64,000 bases of DNA from Roseibium sp. MMSF_3412 (GTDB lineage Bacteria > Pseudomonadota > Alphaproteobacteria > Rhizobiales > Stappiaceae): contig NZ_JASHJI010000010.1 in the NCBI RefSeq assembly GCF_030733265.1, positions 124,001-188,000 on the forward strand, given 5' to 3'. The notes below the pieces were generated by a model. The model made no database searches, was not told the origin of the DNA, and was given only the letters and a program-made list of their open reading frames with translations. Made by a program: the position numbers and the translations under genes. Of this stretch, positions 1 to 8,500 are shown piece after piece; the stretch's first letter is position 1, and every line of letters begins with the position of its first letter.

Positions 1-1
1 A

Positions 2-634
2 CCACGCCTTTTTCTCGTAACGCCGCCCCAGTTCGATACCGATGACATGGCATCGAAAATCGAGCAGGCGTTCGCCGGTGGCGACATCGCGTGCATCCTG
101 ATCTACCTGCCGGCTGAAAGCACCAAGGCCGTGCAGGAAGCAGCCGGCAAGCTGGTCCCGGTCATTCAGGCCGGCGGAGCCGCCGCCCTTGTCTATCGGG
201 ACACGCAGGCTGCCGGGCGCAGCAACGCCGACGGTGTCCATGTCGATACGTCGCTTGAAGACGTCAAGCTCGCGGTGGAGAGTTTCCAGCCTGAGCGGAT
301 CGTCGGCACGGGAGGCACCAAGCTCAAGCATGACGCCATGGAATGGGCGGAAACCGGCGTAGACTACCTGTTTTTCGGCAAGCTCGATCTTGATGAGCGC
401 GACAAGGCGCATGACAAGACGCTTGCAGGTGCCGCATGGTGGGCCGAACTGTTTGAAACACCCTGTGTCGCGATGGCGGGCAACACTCTGGAGACCTTGC
501 CCGAGGTCGCCGCGACAGGCGCGGATTTTGTTGCCCTTAAGGATGCGGCCTGGAAATCCGATGCGCCGATTTCAGAGGTCATTGCCATGGCCAACACCAT
601 TCTGGAAGCCCACCCGTTTCCGGAGGGTGAATAG
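2..634 (+). CDS. Thiamine phosphate synthase-like protein (ThiE/TenI fold), 5' truncated by window
   Basis: The frame is open from base 2 and reads PRLFLVTPPQFDTDD before the first internal ATG at 47, so the true start lies upstream of the window. The product resembles the ThiE/TenI TIM-barrel family: an early LVTPP strand, a GVHVDT segment where ThiE has its pyrimidine/phosphate-binding GvHl motif, a DYLFFGKLD strand, and late VAMAGNT and GADFVALKD strands that match the phosphate-binding end of the barrel. The usual ThiE signature is degenerate. It could therefore be a paralog rather than the committed thiazole-pyrimidine coupling enzyme. It is followed by a Sel1 gene, efp and an inositol monophosphatase, all on the same strand. 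Confidence 0.7.
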   Translation, partial: PRLFLVTPPQFDTDDMASKIEQAFAGGDIACILIYLPAESTKAVQEAAGKLVPVIQAGGAAALVYRDTQAAGRSNADGVHVDTSLEDVKLAVESFQPERIVGTGGTKLKHDAMEWAETGVDYLFFGKLDLDERDKAHDKTLAGAAWWAELFETPCVAMAGNTLETLPEVAATGADFVALKDAAWKSDAPISEVIAMANTILEAHPFPEGE

Positions 635-672
635 ACGGCGGCATGCCGCTTACTGAACACGGAGTTGCAACG

Positions 673-1782
673 ATGTTGAAGGAAAGCTCCCGCCCCTGCC
701 GTTTTCAGATGGCCGTGCTCGCGCTCGCCGGACCACTCCTGTTGCCGATCTCGATCGCACCTGCTGCGGCACAGGAGAAAAGTCCGGAAGCGGCGGAGCA
801 AATCGAGCAGATCGTCGTCACCGAACCGGCCGTTATTGACATCACCACGCAGGAAAAGACGCTCTTTGGCATAATCGATGCCGGGCCGCCCGAATTCGAG
901 GAAAAAAGCGAAGTCACGGCCGAGATGGCCTATTCCGCCTTTCAGCGCGGCTGGTTTCTGACAGCGCTGGGGCTCGCGACACCGCTTGCCGAGCAGGGCG
1001 ACAAGGCCGCTCAGGCACTGCTTGGCGTTCTTCACGAAAAAGGGCTGGGTATCAAGCTGGACAAGTCCAAGGCGGCCGACTGGTACACCCTTGCCGCCGC
1101 AGCGGGCGACAATGGATCGGCGCTGCAGCTGGCTCAGTTCTATCTGCTTGGAACAGGCGTCGAAGCCGACAAGGCGAAGGCTGCGGATCTGTTCGAACAG
1201 GCAGCCGATGCCGGCAATGCCTCGGCGCTCTACAATCTGGCTGTTCTCTATCAGGAAGGTGAAGGACGTCCCTTCAACGAGGAAAAGGCCCGCGCCCTCC
1301 TGGAAGAAGCAGCACGCAAGAACGATCCCGAAGCCCAGTATGCGCTCGGTCTGTCCTATCTTGAATCGCAGACGGGCCTGAACGATCCGGGTCAGGGAGC
1401 CTTCTGGCTCGGACGCGCGGCGCGCAGGGGTCACACGTCCGCGCAGGTCTACTACGGAATCCTGAGGCATCAGGGCAAGGGCGTCGATCCGAACGAGGCC
1501 GAAGCCGCCGACTGGTTCGAGCGGGCTGCCATTGCCGGCAATCCGGTCGCCATGAACCGCCTGGCGAGGATTTATGCGTATGGCCGCGGACGGGAACAGG
1601 ATTTCACGGCAGCCGCCGGCTGGCATCTGGCGGCGCGCTCAAACGGCGTGCCGGACTTCAATCTGGACAGGATCGTCGAAACGCTCGATGAAAAGACGAT
1701 CGAGGACGCACGCGTTTTGGCCGAACAGCACGCCACGACGCTGCTCGCACCGACCGAAGATCCGGCTGCGGAATCTCCGTAA
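673..1782 (+). CDS. Exported Sel1-like repeat (tetratricopeptide) protein
   Basis: The start is placed at ATG 673 because GGAG at 661-664 lies eight bases upstream; an earlier in-frame ATG at 643 has no such site. The first ~35 residues form a signal peptide (basic start, hydrophobic VLALAGPLLLPISIA, AAA-Q cleavage). Six Sel1-type repeats of about 36 residues follow, with AxxxLGxxxxxGxGVxxDxxKAxxWFxxAAxxG periodicity (for example residues ~115-150). Sel1 repeats are alpha-helical scaffolds for protein-protein contacts in the periplasm. No catalytic motif is seen, so the specific partner is unknown. It lies 38 bp after the ThiE-like gene and may be cotranscribed with it. Confidence 0.85.
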   Translation: MLKESSRPCRFQMAVLALAGPLLLPISIAPAAAQEKSPEAAEQIEQIVVTEPAVIDITTQEKTLFGIIDAGPPEFEEKSEVTAEMAYSAFQRGWFLTALGLATPLAEQGDKAAQALLGVLHEKGLGIKLDKSKAADWYTLAAAAGDNGSALQLAQFYLLGTGVEADKAKAADLFEQAADAGNASALYNLAVLYQEGEGRPFNEEKARALLEEAARKNDPEAQYALGLSYLESQTGLNDPGQGAFWLGRAARRGHTSAQVYYGILRHQGKGVDPNEAEAADWFERAAIAGNPVAMNRLARIYAYGRGREQDFTAAAGWHLAARSNGVPDFNLDRIVETLDEKTIEDARVLAEQHATTLLAPTEDPAAESP

Positions 1783-1940
1783 ATCGTCCCAGAGTGGGTC
1801 AAACCTAGGAGAAATTGCCTTTTTTCCTTGAAACGGCCCCGCTTTTGTGGTGGACAGTCGCGAGCATTTTCCGGCGCTTCGGTGATCTGCCGGGGTCCGC
1901 TCTGCTTCAGATCCTAACAATTCATAAAATCGGTCGTTCC

Positions 1941-2504
1941 ATGAAAATCAACGGTAACGAAATCAAGCCCGGCAATGTGCTTCAGCATCAGGATACGCTC
2001 TGGGCGGTCGTAAAGGTCCAGCACGTGAAACCCGGCAAGGGCGGTGCCTTCGCACAGGTTGAGATGAAGAATCTGATCGATGGCCGCAAGCTCAACGAGC
2101 GCTTCCGCTCAGAAGACAAGGTCGAGCGCGTGCGCCTGGAACAGAAGGACTTTCAGTACCTTTACACCCAGGACGACATGCTGATCTTCATGGACACCGA
2201 GACCTACGAACAGCTGGAACTGCAGTCCGAATTCGTCGGCGATCGCGCCGCCTTCCTGCAGGACGGCATGATGGTCACCGTGGAACTTCACGAGGAGCGC
2301 CCGATCGGCATCACCCTGCCGCAGCACGTGACGCTCGAGATCAGCGAAGCCGACGCGGTCGTGAAAGGTCAGACCCAGTCTTCTTCCTATAAACCCGCAC
2401 TGATGGAAAACGGCGTTCGCGTGATGGTTCCGCCCTTCATCACCGCCGGTGAGAAAATCATCGTCGACACGGGTACGCTGGAATACGTCCGCCGCGCCGA
2501 ATAG
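1941..2504 (+). CDS. efp: Translation elongation factor P
   Basis: The 187-residue product matches the EF-P length and its three beta-barrel domains: the KOW-like N-terminus [11 protein letters not shown], the central OB domain with [11 protein letters not shown], and the C-terminal domain ending in [19 protein letters not shown]. Lys33 in the KPGKGGAF loop corresponds to the lysine that is beta-lysylated in species with EpmA/EpmB. EF-P relieves ribosome stalling at polyproline stretches. The open frame extends back to 1815, but the N-terminal family signature begins at ATG 1941. A GC-rich hairpin (arms 2544-2551 and 2560-2567) follows the gene without a strong T-run. Confidence 0.97.
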   Translation: MKINGNEIKPGNVLQHQDTLWAVVKVQHVKPGKGGAFAQVEMKNLIDGRKLNERFRSEDKVERVRLEQKDFQYLYTQDDMLIFMDTETYEQLELQSEFVGDRAAFLQDGMMVTVELHEERPIGITLPQHVTLEISEADAVVKGQTQSSSYKPALMENGVRVMVPPFITAGEKIIVDTGTLEYVRRAE

Positions 2505-2589
2505 GCGTCCGGTGAGAACACTTTTTACAAACACCAATTCTGGCGCGCCCGGGCGTTTTCGGGCGCGGCCCAACAACAAGTGACAATCC

Positions 2590-3390
2590 ATGGCCCGCAC
2601 AGCAATCCTCAACGTGATGGTACAAGCCGCAATCAAGGCCGGACGCAGTCTGGTTCGCGACTTCGGCGAAGTCGAAAATCTCCAGGTGTCCCGCAAGGGG
2701 CCCGGTGATTTCGTTTCCGCCGCCGACCGCCGCGCGGAGGAAATCCTGAGTGGGGAACTTACCAAGGCACGCCCGACTTACGGCCTTGTCATGGAAGAAA
2801 GCGGTGTCGTGGAAGGCACAGACGGCCAGCACCGCTGGCACATCGACCCTCTCGACGGCACCACCAACTTTCTTCACGGCATTCCGATCTTTTCGGTCTC
2901 AATTGCGCTTGAGCGCGCGGGCGAGATCGTTGCGGGTGTCATCTTCAACCCGGTCATGGACGAACTCTACACCGCCGAGCGCGGCCGCGGTGCCTTTCTC
3001 AACGACCGGCGCCTGAGGGTCGCCGGACGGACAGAGCTGCCGGAAATGCTGATCGGCATGGGTCTTCCCTTCATCGGCAAGGGCGATCACGGCCGAGCGC
3101 TTCGCGAACTGCGCCACGTGATGCCGGAAGTTTCCGGTGTCCGCCGCGCCGGCGCCGCCTCGCTCGATCTCGCCTGGACCGCCTCCGGACGCCTCGACGC
3201 CTATTGGGAACACAATCTGAATTCCTGGGACATTGCCGCCGGCATCCTCATGGTGCGCGAGGCAGGCGGCTTCGTGAGCGACCTGCAGGGCAAGAACAAG
3301 ATGCTGGAAACCGGCGACGTTCTGGTTGGCAACGAATATGCTCACAGGCTGCTGCTGCGGCTTCTGAAACAGGCCGAAACGGCAGCCTGA
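2590..3390 (+). CDS. suhB: Inositol monophosphatase family protein (SuhB type)
   Basis: The 266-residue length and motifs fit the Mg2+-dependent inositol monophosphatase family: EESG near residue 75, the metal-binding WHIDPLDGTTNF block near residues 87-98, and the C-terminal WDIAAGILMVREAGG. These enzymes hydrolyse myo-inositol 1-phosphate; SuhB homologues also act in rRNA transcription and processing complexes. The gene is downstream of efp with an 85-bp gap holding a GC-rich hairpin, so partial read-through from efp is possible. The symbol is given by similarity to SuhB, since alphaproteobacterial IMPase paralogs can have other phosphate substrates. Confidence 0.9.
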   Translation: MARTAILNVMVQAAIKAGRSLVRDFGEVENLQVSRKGPGDFVSAADRRAEEILSGELTKARPTYGLVMEESGVVEGTDGQHRWHIDPLDGTTNFLHGIPIFSVSIALERAGEIVAGVIFNPVMDELYTAERGRGAFLNDRRLRVAGRTELPEMLIGMGLPFIGKGDHGRALRELRHVMPEVSGVRRAGAASLDLAWTASGRLDAYWEHNLNSWDIAAGILMVREAGGFVSDLQGKNKMLETGDVLVGNEYAHRLLLRLLKQAETAA

Positions 3391-3419
3391 CATCGGGCGG
3401 CAGCAAACGTTGGAGCAAA

Positions 3420-4097
3420 TCAGAGCGGAACCGCGATCCGGTTCAGTTTGGCCGTATGCTGTCCGCCGCCGTTGCCGCGCGCATCCACCTCCAGAGACAG
3501 GTAGCTGCCCGTCTTGAACCTGGTCGCCTTGGTCAGAACCTCGAAGAATGTCGTCCCGTCCGGCTCTGTCAGAAACGTGTTGAACTCGAACCGGCCATTG
3601 CCGCGGTAGGATCCCTGCAACGTTTCAGCACCAAGGCTCTGGCTTTGGTCGATCGTGTACACTTCGACCGGGAACGCGGACCTGGGAAAGCCCGTGATCG
3701 TGACGATCTCGACATTCACCAGTTGACCGCCCTTCTTCTGAGGCCCCGTACCGGGAAAGAACGTCATGTCGCGGAACCGGTAGGCGAAGATCAGGGTATT
3801 GGTATTGGTCGAGCGAACGACCCGGCTCTGCACTGCGCCCTTGATCCTTCCGCCCGACCCCGTTGGACCGTTTGACCCGTTTGGCGGTGTGTACTGTCCC
3901 GCATCGAAAGGGATCACCTCGTCGTAGATGACCGTGCCGCCGAGATCGGTGCGGCTGACATCCCGAACATGCAGGACATCACTGCCCGTATCGTCGTAAT
4001 TCGTGGGTGTCGGACGCTGTATCCCGTTCAAGGTTGTGCCGCCGGACTGGCAGGCTCCCAGGGAAAATGCTCCAAGCAGGAATGTTCTTCGGTGCAT
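3420..4097 (-). CDS. Putative lipoprotein, function unknown
   Basis: I do not recognise this family. The preferred start (ATG at 4097) gives MHRRTFLLGAFSLGACQSGG, a twin-basic n-region, hydrophobic core and an LGAC lipobox with Cys16, so the mature protein is likely lipid-anchored. An upstream ATG at 4145 would add 16 residues that spoil the signal peptide. The mature part is beta-rich, with a low-complexity PNGSNGPTGSGG segment around residues 75-86 and repeated aromatic/Thr strands (LIFAYRFRDMTFF, FEFNTFLTEPDGTTFFEV). It is convergent with suhB, 29 bp apart. No partner gene suggests a role. Confidence 0.7.
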   Translation of the reverse strand: MHRRTFLLGAFSLGACQSGGTTLNGIQRPTPTNYDDTGSDVLHVRDVSRTDLGGTVIYDEVIPFDAGQYTPPNGSNGPTGSGGRIKGAVQSRVVRSTNTNTLIFAYRFRDMTFFPGTGPQKKGGQLVNVEIVTITGFPRSAFPVEVYTIDQSQSLGAETLQGSYRGNGRFEFNTFLTEPDGTTFFEVLTKATRFKTGSYLSLEVDARGNGGGQHTAKLNRIAVPL

Positions 4098-4227
4098 GTC
4101 GAAACCATCCAAATCATAAAAAAACAAACAATCAAATCGGCGCAACCGCCTGCCCTGCAGCGTGACTGCAACAGCAGCCGGAAAATCAAACGCCCGGCCG
4201 CCGGGGCCGAGCGCCTTTAATTGCCGC

Positions 4228-4242
4228 TAGGTAACTTACCTA
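4228..4242. promoter_or_regulatory. Perfect 15-bp inverted repeat upstream of the lipoprotein gene
   Basis: TAGGTAACTTACCTA has two perfect 7-bp arms around one base. It sits 131 bp upstream of the lipoprotein start in the 4098-4358 intergenic stretch. The same stretch holds a weak hairpin (CCATCAA arm 4255-4261, TTGATGG arm 4272-4278) followed by a T-rich run. The palindrome has the size of a dimeric repressor site, but no regulator is assigned. Confidence 0.35.
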
Positions 4243-4358
4243 AAACGGGAACGGCCATCAAACTTCAATTCTTGATGGGTTTTCCTTTTCGGTGAGTGAC
4301 GAACGTGTGGACCAGCCTCAAGAACCGGTGGTTCAGGTCCGTGTCCGAAACGTCTTGC

Positions 4359-5135
4359 CTACTTGGTCTGCATACCTGCAACCATTTTCAGGACCTGCCG
4401 GCGCGGCATCAGCGGCGTCAACCAGTTCAGCATGAACGACAGACGCTGTTCGTTGACGGCGATCAGTTCGCCTTTCATCATCGCATCGTAGCCGCACTTG
4501 GCAACTGAGGCAGGGGTCGCCCCCTTCTGCTTCGCCAGACCGGTTCCGCCCAGATCCGCCGTTGCAACGAACTCCGTATTCACCAGCCCGGGGCAAAGGG
4601 CCGTGGAGGTAATCCCGTCCTTGCGCATTTCCTGATCGATCGCCTGACTGAAAGAAGTGACGAAAGCCTTGGTTGCGAAGTAGACCGCCTGATAGGGACC
4701 GGGAATGAAGCTGGCGGTCGAGGAAACGTGCAGCATGCGTCCGCCGTTCCGGCTTTTCATGTCATTGCCGAAGTGATGGCTGAGCGTCACCAGTGCCGAA
4801 ACGTTGAGATCGATCATGGCCTGATCCTTGGCAAGGTCACGGTCAAGAAAAGCGCCATGTCCGCCAAAACCTGCATTGTTGATCAGGATGTCGACGTCGA
4901 TACCCTGCCCCTTGACCGCCTCGTAAAGAGCCGTTGCCTGCGCCGGCGACCCGACATCCTGCGCGAAAACAGTGACCTTTACCTTGTAAGCCGCTTCGAG
5001 TTCGCTCTTCAGGGCGTCCAGCGGCTCCTGCCGCCGTGCTACGACGACAACATCGCCGCCGCGTTTGGCGTGGTAACGCGCAAATTCCATTCCAATTCCG
5101 GATGAGGCTCCCGTGATCAACGCAGTGTTCGACAT
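4359..5135 (-). CDS. Short-chain dehydrogenase/reductase (SDR family)
   Basis: The 258-residue classical SDR has the cofactor motif TGASSGIG at residues 8-15, an NNAG motif (ILINNAGFGG), a catalytic Ser in HVSSTASF, and YxxxK in VYFATKAF. The Arg-rich VVARRQEPL after beta-2 suggests NADP(H) preference. The C-terminal VTSFSQAIDQEMRKDGI segment resembles the oxidoreductases often annotated as DltE/YqjQ-like. The substrate cannot be told. It is divergent from a TetR gene, with two matching inverted repeats between them, so repression by that TetR is likely. Confidence 0.88.
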   Translation of the reverse strand: MSNTALITGASSGIGMEFARYHAKRGGDVVVVARRQEPLDALKSELEAAYKVKVTVFAQDVGSPAQATALYEAVKGQGIDVDILINNAGFGGHGAFLDRDLAKDQAMIDLNVSALVTLSHHFGNDMKSRNGGRMLHVSSTASFIPGPYQAVYFATKAFVTSFSQAIDQEMRKDGITSTALCPGLVNTEFVATADLGGTGLAKQKGATPASVAKCGYDAMMKGELIAVNEQRLSFMLNWLTPLMPRRQVLKMVAGMQTK

Positions 5136-5153
5136 GACGTGCTCCTGTAAAAA

Positions 5154-5169
5154 GTCAACAACTGTTGAC
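5154..5169. promoter_or_regulatory. TetR-type operator, site 1
   Basis: GTCAACAACTGTTGAC is an inverted repeat with perfect 7-bp arms (GTCAACA/TGTTGAC) and a 2-bp centre. It starts 18 bp upstream of the SDR start codon. Together with site 2 it lies in the divergent SDR/TetR intergenic region. Confidence 0.7.
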
Positions 5170-5197
5170 GAAGCAGATAAGGTGCGGAAAAACGAAA

Positions 5198-5213
5198 GTC
5201 AACAGTCGTTGAC
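5198..5213. promoter_or_regulatory. TetR-type operator, site 2
   Basis: GTCAACAGTCGTTGAC is a second copy of the same dyad (6-bp perfect arms GTCAAC/GTTGAC), 44 bp from the first, centre to centre. It lies 30 bp upstream of the TetR gene start. Two similar sites facing two divergent genes suggest autoregulation plus control of the SDR. Confidence 0.65.
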
Positions 5214-5243
5214 AAAAATATTCGTGGCATCTAGATGAGACCC

Positions 5244-5795
5244 ATGAGCAAGTCTACCTCCACCAAGGCAAAACTCGTCGCTGCAGCCCGGGAACTGTTC
5301 TGGACACGCGGCTATTCGAACGTCTCGGTCCGCGACATAACCGGAAAGGCAGGCGTGGATGCCGCGCTTGTGTCCCGTTATTTCGGCGGCAAACAGGGGC
5401 TTTTCGAAGCAACCCTGGCCGAGATCCCGCCATGGGACGCATTGACCGCGTCGTCAGACGAACTGCTTGCAAAGGCCGCCGAGAGCTTTGCACATCCGTT
5501 TGACCCCGAAGCCGACGCCACGAATGTCTTTACCATGCTCCTGGCAAATGTGATTGATCCGGAAATGGGCGGCATGATCCGCGAACTGGTGCAGGCGAAA
5601 CTCGCCGATCCGCTCACAAAAAGGATCGACGGACCTGGCGCGCGCGAGCGCGCTGCGCTGCTGCTTTCCGTTTTGTTCGGTGTTGCCCTGATGCGCAAGA
5701 ACTTCCAGCTTGAAGGCCTTGCCGGCAAGTCACCGGAACAACTTCAGGCGGAGATCATCCGGCTCGGCCGGGTCGCACTCGAATGCAGGGACTAG
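5244..5795 (+). CDS. TetR/AcrR family transcriptional regulator
   Basis: The N-terminal HTH is typical: LVAAARELFWTRGYSNVSVRDITGKAGVDAALVSRYFGGKQGLFEATL, where helix 3 is ALVSRYFGGK. The C-terminal half (LAKAAESFAHPFDPEADATNVFTMLLANVIDPEMGGMIREL) resembles TetR_C_17-like ligand domains. An ATG at 5235 would add three residues; ATG 5244 is preferred as the common TetR start, but the choice is weakly supported. The gene is divergent from the SDR and flanked by two GTCAAC-N-GTTGAC dyads, so it probably represses itself and the SDR until a ligand binds. Confidence 0.9.
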   Translation: MSKSTSTKAKLVAAARELFWTRGYSNVSVRDITGKAGVDAALVSRYFGGKQGLFEATLAEIPPWDALTASSDELLAKAAESFAHPFDPEADATNVFTMLLANVIDPEMGGMIRELVQAKLADPLTKRIDGPGARERAALLLSVLFGVALMRKNFQLEGLAGKSPEQLQAEIIRLGRVALECRD

Positions 5796-5824
5796 CACCG
5801 GGACGAAGTCCGGGCCCTTGCCGG

Positions 5825-8500
5825 TCATGCCGCCTCTTTTGCAAGCGTCAGCAGTTTCTTCGAGAACTTTGCGGTCTTGCCGCCACCGGACAAGGACGCA
5901 AGACAGCTTAGCGTTTCCGGCCGTTCGGGCGCGGTGCCCGCATCGACATGAAGCTCGTAATAGAGTTCCAGCATGCCCCCGAGATCGCGCGGACATTCTT
6001 CCGGCGCAAAGTCAAGGATCGAACCGATCGTCTCGCGGACATGACGCGCCGCACCTGCCTCGGCCATGGCAGCGAACCCCCTCGTCCATCGGGTCGTCGG
6101 CAAGGCTCCCGAGAGCAGGAAAACCTTGATTGCGTCAGCGAAGTCGCCGATGGCGAGACGTCCGTTGTTAAGGGTTTCCGTTGCCGCTTCGGCTGCAAGC
6201 GACGTCACCGACTTGTCTTCGACCGCCATGTAGTAAGCCAGCACCCCTGCCCTCAATGGACCGACGTCCGGGCCCGGCCGAAAAAACGGTTCAAGATAGG
6301 CCCGCGTGTGGTTGTCCGTAAGCTTCTGCCAGACGTCCTGGTGGAGGAGCGCCTGCCGGAAAAGGAGATCCGGTGCGCCTGGCCGTGCGAGCGACGCCCA
6401 GGCAACATCGGCAAACGAGTTGCCGCATCGGCGAAGCATGATGGGCGTTTTGCTTTCCTTGCGGGAAAAGACCGATCGCAGACCGCCTCCTTCGCCTTCA
6501 ACCTCCGGCGCGATCGGCACGGTCACGTCGACCCAGAAATACGCCCCGCACTTGCTGTCCTTGCGCACAACATCGAGTGTCATCTTCGCCGGCACGCCGC
6601 ATTCCGGATAGGTTTTTCCAAAAAGCCCGGCAACGCGGCTGTCTTCACGAACCGGCCTGCGCGCGCACCACGCCGCCGCCCATAACTCGGGCGTTGGCCC
6701 GATATCGACATCTTGACCAATTGCATAGGCGAAGGCGCGCTCTGGCTCTGAAGCCATGGAAAGACCAGCGGGACTGCCCGGTGTATCTGCATTGAGCCGC
6801 ATGAGCGCGAGGGATAGGTCGGCCGTCCCGGGCGAGGCGCCTGCGGCCGCATAGCGCTGCAGCCGGTCAAGCAGATCTGCTGCCTTGATCGCACCGGAAG
6901 TGTCGCCCGGCAGGGAAAGCAGCGGGAGCGATTCACCGGCCAGAACCCGGTCGAGCATTTCGCCGTTCCGCGCAAGATGCAGCGATTGAAGTCCGGTCTC
7001 ATCAACAAGAGACGCGCTTTCACGCCCGTCCTCTTCCCTTGCAAGGGCAGCGAGCGGCTGGCCTTCGCAAAGCCCGCGCCCGGTCAGCGCGAGCACGGCC
7101 CGCACACCAACACCGCCCGGTCTTGCCCAGAGCTGTCCGGCGCGTTTTTTCAGCGGCGAAAGGAGTGTGCCGTTTCCGCGCAATTCAGCTCCGAACCGCG
7201 AAATACCGTCAGCCGCACGCTCAACGTCAAACGGGTCACGGGGCGTTTCAAGCACGGAAAGGAACAGGGACAGCGCTTCGTCGGCGTTTTCAACCGGTGA
7301 TATCACCACCGCCTGCAACGGCTCGGCGGGAACAGCGGCCGCGTGGGCGCCGGGCTGAGCCGTCCCGCCGGCCATGCCGGCAATCCGGTTGCGCAGGGAT
7401 GGCACGACAAGATCGGCGTAATCGGCAAGAAACGGCTGCACGCTGCTTTCATTGCCATCGCTCAGCCTCTCGATGAGATCCAGCGCCGTTTTTTGAACGC
7501 CCGCATCTTCGGACACAAGCGCCTGGGTAACGGCCTTCAGAGCCTCGGAGCGGGTCTTCTGGTCGCGCGTGCACGCCCGGTCAACCAGTTTCAGTGCGGC
7601 AAGAACCGACCCCTTCGAACGCGCCTGAAGGGCAGGTTCAAGACTTGTGAGCAATTTGGCCGGTTCCAGCGGGGAAGACTTGTCGGCGGCCTGAACGAAT
7701 TTCAGCGCAAAAGACACCGTGGGTGGAACGGAGGATGACAGAAGGCCGAGATAACGGTCGGCACGCGCGGCAATTTCCTCCTTCGTCGGCGCCAGTGCGG
7801 TGTGGAAGCGGGAGTACCAGCCGGCACGATACTGGCCGAAGTCCCGTTCAAGGGCATCGAGCGACGCGTCGAGAAGCCTCTGACGGTCGAGCTTGCCCGC
7901 CTCTGCATAGCCGATCAGCCGGTCGGACCAGGTGGGCGTACCCTGTTTCGCGAACTTGTCATGATTGGCGAGACTGAACTCACCGCCGCCCTCGACTTCG
8001 AAAAACCGCCACACATCTTTGGAAAGCAGGACCTCTTCGTCGACGCCCCAGCGTTCGTGCCAGATCCCGTAGTAACCGAGAATAATGCCATCGCTTTCCG
8101 GCCTCACTGCGAGGCCGTCCTGCCAGAGTGGAGCGGCGTTGCCGATGGCATGCGGATTTTGCTCAACAAGGTGGTCGACAAGACCCTGCGCGAAATCCAG
8201 CTCAAGGCCCCTGAAGACATCCTGGATCGGAACAGAGGCAGGCATTGGAACGAAACCGAGTTTCTTGAGCTCCGAAAGGGTTGCCGTTGCATAGAGCCCA
8301 ACAATGACGGCATCGCGGTCACGCGGTTTTGTGGCTTTGTCCCCGCGCTGCTCGAATCCGAACAGCACATGGTCCGAATAGAGCTTCGCGACAGCTTTCG
8401 CATGGGGACGCCGGTCGGCATGCGGGATCGCGGCGAGGCTTTCAAGCGCGCTGCGCGCCTTCTGCTTCGTGACAATCGAGATCAGTTTTTCTTCGCTCAC
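5825..8500 (-). CDS. Large HEAT-like helical protein (DUF6493-like)
   Basis: This 891-residue soluble protein has no signal peptide. Residues ~250-370 form HEAT/ARM-like helical repeats (LLTSLEPALQARSKGSVLAA, KALTQAL-type pairs). The overall organisation resembles DUF6493 proteins, a MolR-related family usually found next to SWIM zinc-finger genes. That is the case here: its ATG overlaps the end of the SWIM gene by 4 bp, so the two are translationally coupled. The biochemical role is unknown to me. In other bacteria such pairs occur with MoxR/VWA genes, which are absent here. The family assignment is from pattern memory and needs a profile search. Confidence 0.6.
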   Translation of the reverse strand: MSEEKLISIVTKQKARSALESLAAIPHADRRPHAKAVAKLYSDHVLFGFEQRGDKATKPRDRDAVIVGLYATATLSELKKLGFVPMPASVPIQDVFRGLELDFAQGLVDHLVEQNPHAIGNAAPLWQDGLAVRPESDGIILGYYGIWHERWGVDEEVLLSKDVWRFFEVEGGGEFSLANHDKFAKQGTPTWSDRLIGYAEAGKLDRQRLLDASLDALERDFGQYRAGWYSRFHTALAPTKEEIAARADRYLGLLSSSVPPTVSFALKFVQAADKSSPLEPAKLLTSLEPALQARSKGSVLAALKLVDRACTRDQKTRSEALKAVTQALVSEDAGVQKTALDLIERLSDGNESSVQPFLADYADLVVPSLRNRIAGMAGGTAQPGAHAAAVPAEPLQAVVISPVENADEALSLFLSVLETPRDPFDVERAADGISRFGAELRGNGTLLSPLKKRAGQLWARPGGVGVRAVLALTGRGLCEGQPLAALAREEDGRESASLVDETGLQSLHLARNGEMLDRVLAGESLPLLSLPGDTSGAIKAADLLDRLQRYAAAGASPGTADLSLALMRLNADTPGSPAGLSMASEPERAFAYAIGQDVDIGPTPELWAAAWCARRPVREDSRVAGLFGKTYPECGVPAKMTLDVVRKDSKCGAYFWVDVTVPIAPEVEGEGGGLRSVFSRKESKTPIMLRRCGNSFADVAWASLARPGAPDLLFRQALLHQDVWQKLTDNHTRAYLEPFFRPGPDVGPLRAGVLAYYMAVEDKSVTSLAAEAATETLNNGRLAIGDFADAIKVFLLSGALPTTRWTRGFAAMAEAGAARHVRETIGSILDFAPEECPRDLGGMLELYYELHVDAGTAPERPETLSCLASLSGGGKTAKFSKKLLTLAKEAA

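Noticed and set aside
364-1626. Long minus-strand open frame (420 residues)
   Set aside because: Antisense to the ThiE-like and Sel1 genes, whose repeat pattern is clear on the plus strand. High-GC shadow frame.
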